A stretch of 64,000 nt of DNA, taken from Eutypa lata (Eukaryota; Ascomycota; Sordariomycetes; Xylariales; Diatrypaceae). The notes beneath the pieces are model-generated. The model was given only the letters and a program-made list of their open reading frames with translations. It was not told where the DNA came from and ran no database searches. The stretch spans positions 3,782,001 through 3,846,000 of the forward strand of contig JAKULF010000005.1 in NCBI GenBank assembly GCA_022661535.1, read 5' to 3'. The translations under genes were made by a program, and so were the position numbers. This document shows, one piece after another, positions 54,828 to 64,000 of the stretch (position 1 is its first letter; each line of letters starts with the position of its first letter).

Positions 54828-57800
54828 TTATGGGGAATTTATCTTATCTCCGAAGCTCCTAAGGAAAGGTACCTGGCAGAGCAACTTTCTTCTTTTCGGG
54901 GCGCATTCGTTATCATCATTATCAACAGCGCTAGAAGATCGAGCTTGTGGGAGCGCGGGGGATGGAGAAGGTCGAGACGCTTCGTCGGTTGTCCCACTCA
55001 TGCTCGATGACCCAATACCGCTATCTTGGAATTCCGCCTCCATCTCTTCTGTTTCCTGATCTGAATGGCCTTCTTCTGGTGTGCCGTGGTCGGACCACTT
55101 AAGGGGGAACTTCCTACTGTGCCCAAAGAGAAGTGCTCCTTGTTGTGCTAGGTGAAGATCGACAGGGCTCTTCAGTCCCCTACCCCAAAGATTGGGAAAC
55201 GAAGTAGGAAGGAGAACCTGAACTCTGTCATGTTTCTTTCCGGTGAACTGAGAGCATTGACAGGGCCCAAAGGCTTTGTCCGGTGCATGCCAGTATATAT
55301 CATCGATTAGTCTCCATGGGCTCGTGTTCCGACTACCTCGCTTCTCAACTACCTCTAGCATCTGGGAGACACAGACAGTGAGGTAATCTTGGCCCTTCGG
55401 TACTTCGCTATTGACGTGACAATGCGCACAAGCATTCCATGCATTCTCCGTTGGTTGAATCAAGGCTCCAAATCCACTGCCAAAAAGAGTAATAGCATGT
55501 ATGGCTCTGCTGAAGTCAACCCAGCCTCGACCACTAGTCCTTAGTGTCGTTGCGCGGGGCCAAAAAGGATCCTCATCTGTAGCCACATCCATGAAGTCGA
55601 ATCCCACCAGATCTCGGCGTGGTGTACACTTGACCTTAAATCCCACTCCATCTTGAGTGGAGACATCTGCCTGATGGGCTATTATTTGCTCCAAAACGCC
55701 AGCGATGTCCTGGACCCTATCTTTAAGACAGTAGTTAGTTTTAGTTGTGCTGGTGAGAGTCTTGCGAGCGCCCTTATTGTCCACAGTCGCCTCTTCGTGG
55801 TTCTTTTCCGGTTGTGCATACAGCGCGAGCCCCATGTTATGTTTATTCGTTAGAACGTCAATAGCTGACACTTTCCCCAAATGAGGACAATGCGATTCCT
55901 GCAAAGCTGAGTCCTCGTATAAGAAAAGGGACTTGAAAGGATCACCTAAGTCATGCTTCAATGATGCTCGAACAAGATGTAGTAAGGCGCTCGCACCATC
56001 AACTAGCCAGGCTCGTCTGTCGTGGGTATCGTATAATATCACGTACTTCTTAGCGATCCATTTTAGTTGCATGATGTAGTCATCCCGAACTTTGATATGA
56101 ACCGCTTTGTCCTTCTTATTGACGATAATAGATGCGCCACCTGTAATATACTGACCACCCGTTATCGTGACCTTCTCGAAAGCACAACCAGGACGTGGTT
56201 GCTTTAACCCGGACCACCCGATACTGTAGGAGGCATCGGATGAACCTAGAATTAAATAATTAGACAATAGTGCCACAGCGATTCACGCCACAAGTACCTT
56301 ACCTGTAAAGTTTCTCACATTTGTAGACCAACCAACCACATGTCGAGAATTTTCGAGATCTGTGACTGACAGTTCTGTAGGGTAGCACCATAGCACTTCC
56401 TTGACTCTTGCATCAGAGTACGATAGATGGCTCCCATCTTCATTGAAGACCACATGCCAATATATCATATCTTGGTATCGCCTGGTAGGAATTACGATCG
56501 TAGAGAACCCCTTCAGGACGAATGTCCCAGAGATGTTGGTGGTTTTTCGAGCGCACGCAAGTTGTGCCATCATCTGAAGGGACATCTCCAGCCCTTTACC
56601 GATTTCAGGCCGTCGGGGAATGGGGTATCCTTTGACGAGAATAGGATTGCAGAATAGGTGTGTCCAACAGTTCCCGGGGTTAGGAGTCATCTTAGAAACG
56701 GCTCCATCTTCACCAAACCCCCATCTACATATTAGTAAGCTGGTAGGGGCCTGAAATGGATGCATTGTAGGTGAACCAAGATGACTCATATGGTATGCAG
56801 GATAGCGAGAGGAAACGAGTTCATCCTCCGCCGGTTGACTTAGAGCAGTTGACAACCAGGCCAAGATTTCGCCGATTTCTGCAATTGTGTAAATGGATCC
56901 ATTTACGTCTATGCTAACCGATTTCCCATCCGTAGTGATAGTGGCAAGCAGGTGTGTACCATCCGGTAGAGTGCCTATTTGCATAATAACATTAGTAGTG
57001 ATTATTAGAAAGGGCAAAGGGGAAAGAAAGCCTTACATTCGGACCGCGTCCCTATTTCCGTACGAAGCAGTGATTCGTAAAAATCGAGTATATTAGTACC
57101 AAACTCTGGCCATACAGCTTGAATGTATTGTAGACAAGACCCAGCAAAAGCGTGTGAGTCATCCCCCGTTAATACAATGACGTGTCGTAGTGCTTCATGC
57201 CCTGGAATATCGTATTCTTGGCTGGCGAAAAACTCCGACAGCCATGGCAAGATGAGCCTCAAGCGCCCTGTTGCTGGACGGTTCTTCCGGCTTACCAAAG
57301 TTGGCTCCCCCAGATATTCCAGTATATGTTGCCTGATCTGGGTCTGTCTATCTAGAGGCCCCGGTATTTCCAACTCGATTTCCTTCAAGACAGACTGTAG
57401 CAACCATGAATACGCTGGGGAGTTTAGGATTGCTTGTCGATACTCCTGCAGCTCTGGAAATTCTTCAAAATCGTCGTCTATGTCGACTCTATCATCCCAT
57501 GGAACGCGATGTCCCATATTAGACTCCGCTTGAAATTCCTTGCTTTGCCATAACTGCACCTTGTCGACGATAGGCATTGAATCAGCAGATAAGTTTACAG
57601 GAATTTCATTGTCGCTAATTCCATCTACGTCAGTAGTAAATGAATTGGTGACACTATTGGCGATTTGGCTGTCCTCCGTCAGCTTGTGGTTCGCTTGGAA
57701 GTCTATGAAGTCTTACTGTCTTACTTCCTGTATCTTGTAACTATATACATCAATTGACGATGTAGATGAGAGTCATCGAATAAACAAAGTCTGTTGGCAA

Positions 57801-59005
57801 AGGCTTTGAGTAATAGTGGCAGCATATTTGAGAGCCTCTTGAGTTGGGTTGCTTCAGTGGTTCTTGGGAGTATAGCCACCAGTTCTTCGGCAAACTCTGA
57901 AATATAGGCATCGATATTAGCACCACCCAGAGTCTGCGCATCCGACACGACTGACTGAGCGTCAGCTATCTCCTGTTCTCCAGGGGCAACTTGATTCCTA
58001 GCGTCGGTAAATTTTCGCTTCTGTTGGCTTCTTCCTTGAGAAGCATACCCAGAGTCTGTAAAAGTATCACCCATAATGGCAGACTTGGTCTCGGAGCTTG
58101 CAAAAGGGGTGCAGGGCTTAGGATATAAGGCTCTAGGAAATACAAGCTTTGAGTCAAGGGATTTTCTCCATGATGCTCTAGACTTAGGTGTTCCGAGATG
58201 GAAATCAGATTTACCCGTTGTGTTGGCCTCAGTGAAGTCGTCATAATAAGGGTTCCCCGAATAAAACTGGCTTGAATTTTGTGCTTGAGTGAGAACGGGT
58301 TGGGTAATACTATAGTGATTGGGGGTTATATTGGTCTGAATGTAGGAAGACTGAAAACTTTCCGCCTGTAGGCTGTCACTGTTTGAGCCATTAGTATCCA
58401 AAGAAGGTACCGATCCATATATTCTTTCAGGGGGGGCATTGGGTTCATCGCTTTGCCTACCTAGCCTGTAAAGGTCCCTGGGATCCATTACCTCCATCCT
58501 CTTGGGTACTGATGGCGCAAGTCAATACAAAACAATGTACAAATTACGAAGGTCCTACTTACTGGCGCTTCTCATGTCTCAAACGTAGGTCAGGTCTATG
58601 GAATGCTCGATCGCACCCTGCATATGTACACGGATACGCTGGTGTTTTGTGACTGAGTTGATGACGCCTATGATACTAAACTTAGAGTATGAAAATGATA
58701 GCCCATCAGATTGAAATCAACAAACCGTAGATGTTCCTCCCGAGTGAATGTCTAAAAATAAAAAATCAAGTTAGTAATTATCTAACATTGTGTCTGGATA
58801 TTCTTACTTTTGGTGGCCTACAAAGCTCACAGACGTGTACAGGCGTCCCTTTCTTAGCTCGGGAGACCCTCCCAGTGATTGGTGTCAATCTAACAGGTGT
58901 TTCTGCGGTCGGTATGTCCGCATTATGTGGGCCATCATGCGGATGTAGGCCTCCATGATTTGGCAAAGAGTGAGGGACGTTGCGAACAATATCAGGCCGA
59001 TCCAT
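54828..59005 (-). CDS. Very large C2H2 zinc-finger protein, fungus-specific architecture
   Basis: Seven exons or more: 59005-58808, 58751-58726, 58667-58563, 58498 to about 57730, about 57700-57037, 56974-56303 and 56245-54828; roughly 1,280 aa. Exons 1 to 3 join into two C2H2 fingers: CELCRPPKTFTREEHLRRH and CTYAGCDRAFHRPDLRLRHEKRQ. A Ser/Asn-rich linker follows, then a helical acidic segment (DDFEEFPELQEYRQAILNSPAYSWLLQSVLKEIELE). A long C-terminal region of mixed fold has conserved-looking motifs (CWTHLFCNPILVKGYPIPRRP, GTFVLKGFSTIVIPTRRYQDMIYWHVVF, SRHVVGWSTN). It probably acts in the nucleus. The join near 57,721 is not solved: the first frame stops at TAA, the next opens 8 nt later, and no good GT-AG pair fits, so a frameshift or an extra intron is possible. 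Confidence 0.75.
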
Positions 59006-62000
59006 TAAATATACAAAGAGGATAAGTGGTATACCGTTGATATAACACCAAAATCATTAGTCCGGGGCCAGGTAGACAGGAGGTATTATTGTAAATTCAA
59101 TGTTCCATGCAGGGAATACACAGAGGGAAACGCAAGCAACAGATGATGATGATATATATGTAGGTGATTGTTGTTATTAATCGGCACTTTTACGATCAAG
59201 CCCCTCGATCATGAATATAGAAAAGGGGGCAAAACATTTCTTTCAAACCCAGGCGTGGATGGCAGTTAAGTTCTTATAAATGTTGGATAAAAGTCTAAGC
59301 CACATGTTATGTGATATTATAGGCCTATCTATTCAGTCTAGCAAGGCTATGCACGTTACATCGCATAGTTCAAAGGGGGCGTTGCACATCCCGCAGGTAA
59401 TAAGCAGGCTGTGTAAATACGCCCTTGCTCAGAAGCAAAGAGGGGAAGGGGAGGTTAAAGGAACAGCGGTGAGTAAAGTACTTCATGAAAATATACAGGC
59501 AAAATGTTGCCATGCATACTGTTCGCAACACAGTAATCGTTATTTATCCCGTTATGGTTATTAATCATATTAAGTGTAATGGACTTATGAGGAAGTGGCA
59601 ATTGTTTGATTAGATACGGGCTTTGCAGCCAGGTGCACAGGTCTATATAAATACAAGGGAGAGTATCAGATATAGGGTATCCCCTCCGCGTGATTACCTA
59701 ATGCATTTGTATCCTAACATAGGGGTTCACTTACTGAGACATGATCATGTTCCGTTCAGCCTCAAAGACATATACCATTTTAGCTTCTACCTATAGAGAC
59801 TTCTCGTTAACTATTTTACTGGCGCGTTATCTTGCTCAGTCCATGTTACAGCCTCACTACTATGCCTACCCAGGTAACTACCTACCTAGTACTTTAGAAT
59901 AGACGACCCCGCACTGCTAACCTTGCATTCCCTACGCACATAACCTTTAATTGTCTTCCTTTTGCACGCTTCTGAAACGGCATGTTGCTAATATAATGGA
60001 ATTGGACTGTATCTTGTAAACCAAGAGATCAATTTGATCATAGAGCCTAATTTACCAACTTAGCGAACCTGAATGTGCTTATTTGATCTCTAGATATGTG
60101 TTTCATTGTGTAGGCTTGGCAGGATGTAATATGCTTCGGTCAGAGGGTGTCTTCCTTTTTTTTCTCTAGATAACTTTGCCTCCTCTTTTACCGCCCCCTT
60201 GTAAAGGGCAATGACTCCGTAAGCATTGTGAAGCTGTAATTACCTTACTCCGATAAATACCAACATACCTGTAAGCACAAAATGAATCTTTCTTCCAGCA
60301 AGAAAAATGCCACTTTGCACTACTATCGTTAGGACCGTGTACTCGGCGACTAAAGATCAACTGAAAGTGCCATTCTGCAATGCGGCACGCTGCCAGGTCC
60401 AGGTCAGGCTGGCAAGTAACGTAACACAAGTCACCGGATGGACACCGATTAGTGTCCACCGTCTTACGCACCTTATTACTATCGACTTTGTGATATCGCA
60501 GTTAGTAATCACCAAGACCACATCATTGATAGCTAGAAATTACTGACAGCCATACAACAGCTCAAGCAACTGAAGGATAAGGAAATAAGCAACACAACGC
60601 ATTAATATTGCACTTAATGTCCACATATGGACATCAAGTATGGCTCAGCGAATCCCTATTAGTGATTGTTATATATTTATGTATAAATACTAACAGGTGG
60701 CTCAAAAAGGCACCACCGAAGCTCGGATAAGGATGGAAGGGTAGTCCATGTAGTCTGTACGGCCTAATGGATGTGAAGGCTCTTTTCAAGGTTATATTTG
60801 TGACGGATGACACATTAGAAATGGCTAAAACAGTAAAAATCGAAGTCACGGTAGCAATTTTCAGCTTCACTTTAACCCCAGCCATTTGTGCAACGAGTGC
60901 AATACACTATGTAGCATGGCCATTGTCGTCTGCCTCTACTTACATAATCGAAGGTGGTAATGCATTATAAGCCACGCAATCCACATGACTGGCCGCTGGA
61001 TTGCGTTGCGTTACTTGCCAGCTTGCAGCCTCCCCCTTCAACTTTAACGTCAGGCAACTTGTTCTTGTATCCGGTCCCCCCACTGAGGGCGTATTATCTT
61101 ATACATAGCAGGTGCAGCTGATAGCTCGTGAGAGTGATGCGCTAGCAGTTTCAGACCAGCGTAGAAGGATATGGGCCCGAAGCTACTGCTTCATATGATT
61201 ATAGGTATATAAACTTTCTGATAAGTGTTTGGAGTGACGCTAGGCCGGATGCTGCAACTATATTGCGGTACGTCAAACAAGTCTGTTGTGTCTAGACTTT
61301 AAAGATAACGGAGTGAAAAATATGAGGTCCAGTATTGGGTGTAGAAGGAGGGCCACCAACGCTCACTTCCTTGTAATTCAGGGGGGTTTTCGCTTATATA
61401 CACTCTAGTGGGTTGGTAGCTCCAAAGTGGATATTCACCTCCTCACTTTTGATCACCTAACACATTGACAACATTGAAATGCATGATAATAGGTCTCCTT
61501 GGAGGGATAGCTTAGACAGACCTAGACCTTTACTAGTCCAATAGCAGTTCATACCCATCTCTCAGAATATGCTTCACATGTCAATATAGAATCTATCATG
61601 AGTAGCATGTGTGTTATAATACATATAGTTTTTAATATATCAATTCAGACCCTTAACCTTGCTTCCGAGGCACTGGCTAGTTGAGAAGAGCGCGTACTCA
61701 AATACCAGATATGATGAATAGTTGGGACTCCTTATTGAGCAATGACCAAATGTATCAGCATAGCGGATGTACGGTTTATATATTATTATGGTATTCACAT
61801 GTGTCTGTCGGAACATTCTTCTATAAGTTGCATCAACATTACGGGCAGATGAATGACTAGGTAGCCAGGGTTCATTGTTTGCTGATTAAGTCAAAGATTT
61901 TTTGACCTCAACGTCGGATAAAGCGCCCGGAGAGAAAAATGTCGGAACGCTTCTTAGTCTCATGCAAGGCATTTCTCGCCAAGAAAAGGTTTGACATATA

Positions 62001-63477
62001 GTTTAATTGGTGGTCCCGTTCACTCCACGTACTGTGGAGGCTTAAATGGAAGGCTCCCCTTAATGATCGCTTATATTTTTAGTCATTCGTGTGTAAGACC
62101 GAACACTGCCGTCGGAGTAGCCCTATCCGTACATACGCGTACTACAACATTAGCTCAGCAATGAGCTAGAGAGCATATTATGTGCGTAGAGCGTGAGGCC
62201 AAAGTTTCCAAAGAATGGGATGACAGGCCAAGCGCCCCTGGTGGACGGAAAAAAGACCCTTCCCCTTTTCCCGCATCATCGCCCGGAACGAAGTGGGCCC
62301 TTCGGGTTGCCGACACCTCGGACTTTGACACTAGTTCTGCTGGTTGAGGCTAGTGCCAATAGATCCCTAGTATTTCTAGCTTCTTTAAGGGTAGGCTTCG
62401 CAATGCTTTGTCTTTTAAGGAATGCCGTGCATAAATGCGGATCCAAGATGAGCACCCTGCAGGGCAAATTATATTTTAAAACGGATTGCAGTCCTCTTAA
62501 GTTAGCGATGAGTTATATATTATTTGAATGTCACGATCGACTTGCTCGACAGTCTCCTACTTCGTTACCGATGCACTGGATCACTAGAGTAGGCTGGCGC
62601 TTCACGAGTCAAGCCGAAATGAAATAGTCGTAGATCGTGCAGTATAGCACATGCGATAGGCTACTTCTCGGTTAGATTTGGTGTAGGGCGCGTGGTGTTC
62701 CGCGCTGTGTCTCCGTTAAAGAACCCACATATTTTATGTCGTGCTACTACTGGTTTGAAAGATGCTATAGTTAACTCAAGTTGGTAAATATAAGCGCTAG
62801 TCATACGCCCGTCTGCCCACCAAGCGATTTTAAAGATGCGCTGTTTATTTGTAAGATCGTCTAATGATGCACCAATACAGCCCGCCCACACCACACACAC
62901 CATACACACACGCACACACACATGTATATGGAGAGCTAGATCCATGCAGCCGTAGCAGTTCATTCCGATGCAGGGTCCAGTAGGTATAACGTAGCTTGAT
63001 GTCTCTCTGTCAACTCTGTTCCTGGTGGTTAGTGGGGGCTGCCAAGACCTGAAATGCCGCTACATCGGAGACTAAGTCGTACAGGAACGTGTTGTCAGGG
63101 ATCGCTACCCAGATTACGGGTGAACATCCGAATGATTGGCACAGATCGCATGTGTAGTCGACCCACCGAAGGGGTTCAGCCGATCTACTGCAAGCCTCTC
63201 TTTGTGTTTTTAGTGGCAAACCATAGCCATTGTGTTCCTCCCTTCCGTTCCAGCGAGGTGTCTCTCTTTTCTTCTTTTTTCAATGGTAAGGTAGGGATGA
63301 CGACGGTCGAATTCTAGGCCCCTCCGACCCCGGATTTCTAATTGTTTTATTACCTATGCTTCCCTCGCCCCCTCCCCCATACAATGTGACACTCCCCTTG
63401 TTCGTAATTTTATCCACGTACCTTTTTTCGTTTGTCTTTTGAGTGGAAAATCCCGTCGCAGGTCGTTCGGCCAGGCA
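59006..63477. other. Gene-poor interval, about 4.4 kb
   Basis: No gene supported on either strand. Short ORFs (59280-59564, 60767-60970, 62193-62627) have no domain character. The middle holds the inverted-repeat ends described separately. (AC)n-like sequence occurs near 62885-62925. Confidence 0.5.
60405..61035. mobile_element. Possible degenerate DNA-transposon/MITE with inverted ends
   Basis: GCTGGCAAGTAACGTAAC near 60407 recurs inverted at about 61005-61023 (17 of 18 bases on the opposite strand), roughly 600 bp apart. Just inside the right end, ACGCAATCCA (60974-60983) and TGGATTGCGT (60997-61006) form a perfect 10-bp hairpin stem, a common subterminal feature of MITEs. I see no clear target-site duplication and no transposase, so this could be two unrelated repeats. 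Confidence 0.35.
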
Positions 63478-64000
63478 ATGTTGACCTTTACCATAGAATC
63501 ATGGGTTTGGTACGCACTGACGTGGTTGGTGGTGGTGGCCAGACTGTACGTTCTTCACACACACCTATGTGGCCCGGATATGGATACTTACAAGTCGCAG
63601 CGCGTCTCGGAGGGTGTTGCTTGGGTCCTTCAAGAAGTTGCAGATTGACGATGGACTTATGATGATTGCGATGGTATGGCATGACGCTTAGATCGCGAGA
63701 GCGATTTACATAGCGGACAAACCTATACTAACCTCACCCCTAGGTAACCGACACGGTTCTCATAGTCGGCATGAACATCATATCAACGACCAGCAGTAAC
63801 CTTATCGATCCCGCAAATCCTATAGAACTTACTCCCGATGTCATCAGCGAAAGGGTGTACGGTTCCAAAATGGTTCTCCTCGTGGAACAAATGCAACTCA
63901 TAACTATCTGGCTCATGAAGGCCTGCCTCTTGATCATGTATGGTCGCTTGACGTCAGTGCCTCCTGCAAGTCCGTCTGGTCGAGGGTTTTTCAACTTACA
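63478..64000 (+). CDS. Fungal rhodopsin-like integral membrane protein, 5' part (cut by window end)
   Basis: Exons 63478-63545, 63601-63673 and 63744-63951, then a donor GTCAGT at 63952; the rest lies outside. Spliced, the start reads MLTFTIESWVWYALTWLVVVARL / ASRRVLLGSFKKLQIDDGLMMIAM / VTDTVLIVGMNIIS. Each join restores a family motif, and branch-like ACTAAC precedes the second acceptor. Exon 3 continues with YGSKMVLLVEQMQLITIWLMKACLLIMYGRLT. This is the seven-helix 'rhodopsin' domain found in the large fungal family that includes PTH11-type and CFEM-linked membrane proteins. Not a photoreceptor as far as known. The short N-terminus and a first helix right at the start suggest no CFEM domain. 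Function unknown. Confidence 0.82.

Noticed and set aside
62193..62627. 144-codon ORF with a YILFECHDRLARQ segment, loosely like the C-terminal Cys/His region of Tad-type retrotransposons
   Set aside because: One weak motif without the paired cysteines, reverse transcriptase or RNase H around it.
1..64000. CRISPR arrays, operons, rRNA genes, prophage
   Set aside because: Intron-containing eukaryotic DNA. The only regular array is the 137-bp tandem repeat, which has no spacers.

Overview
The window reads as chromosomal DNA from a filamentous ascomycete (Pezizomycotina). Genes are monocistronic on both strands and interrupted by short GT-AG introns, mostly 55-150 bp. The families are typical of such fungi: a HET-domain protein, two Zn2Cys6 regulators, a Baeyer-Villiger monooxygenase, MFS and YAT-type transporters, a fungal rhodopsin-like membrane protein and an Och1-like glycosyltransferase. 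All gene models are hand-spliced from the sequence. Where a splice junction is uncertain the entry says so.

Left part (1-16.1 kb): the 3' end of an acidic protein gene, a tRNA-like Pol III element, a SprT-like zinc metalloprotease (-), a GC-rich multi-pass membrane protein whose first exon is only the start codon (+), a TET/JBP-like 2-oxoglutarate/Fe(II) dioxygenase (+), a HET-domain protein (+) and an SLC6/NSS-type transporter (-).

Centre (16.1-26.5 kb): the most informative block is a proline-catabolism cluster resembling the Aspergillus prn cluster. It holds an SDR oxidoreductase and a Zn2Cys6 activator sharing one divergent promoter, an AAAP-family amino-acid transporter divergent from proline dehydrogenase, then delta-1-pyrroline-5-carboxylate (P5C) dehydrogenase. 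All three promoter regions carry CGG-N-CCG palindromes (extended form CCGGRCCGAGA). Two are exact CCGG-N-CCGG, the site type described for PrnA. About 10 kb further on, the promoter of a P5C reductase gene (37.1 kb) carries the same motif. This suggests one regulon joining proline uptake, oxidation and re-synthesis.

Right of the cluster (26.7-31.4 kb) lies a patch of decayed genes around one intact 3-beta-HSD/Erg26-like gene: a 5'-truncated, frameshifted MFS transporter, and fragments of a cytochrome P450 and an O-methyltransferase fused tail to tail. Next come conserved genes (a calmodulin-like EF-hand protein, a NAP/SET histone chaperone, P5C reductase), a second Zn2Cys6 regulator, a cupin protein, a BVMO and a YAT-type amino-acid permease.

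The 48.6-50.4 kb interval holds a 137-bp tandem repeat (three copies plus a stub) and a 256-bp MITE with long terminal inverted repeats and a 5-bp target duplication. Then follow an Och1-like glycosyltransferase, an epoxide-hydrolase-like protein and a very large C2H2 zinc-finger protein. A roughly 4.4-kb gene-poor stretch containing a possible degenerate inverted-repeat element precedes the 5' part of a rhodopsin-like membrane protein cut by the window end.
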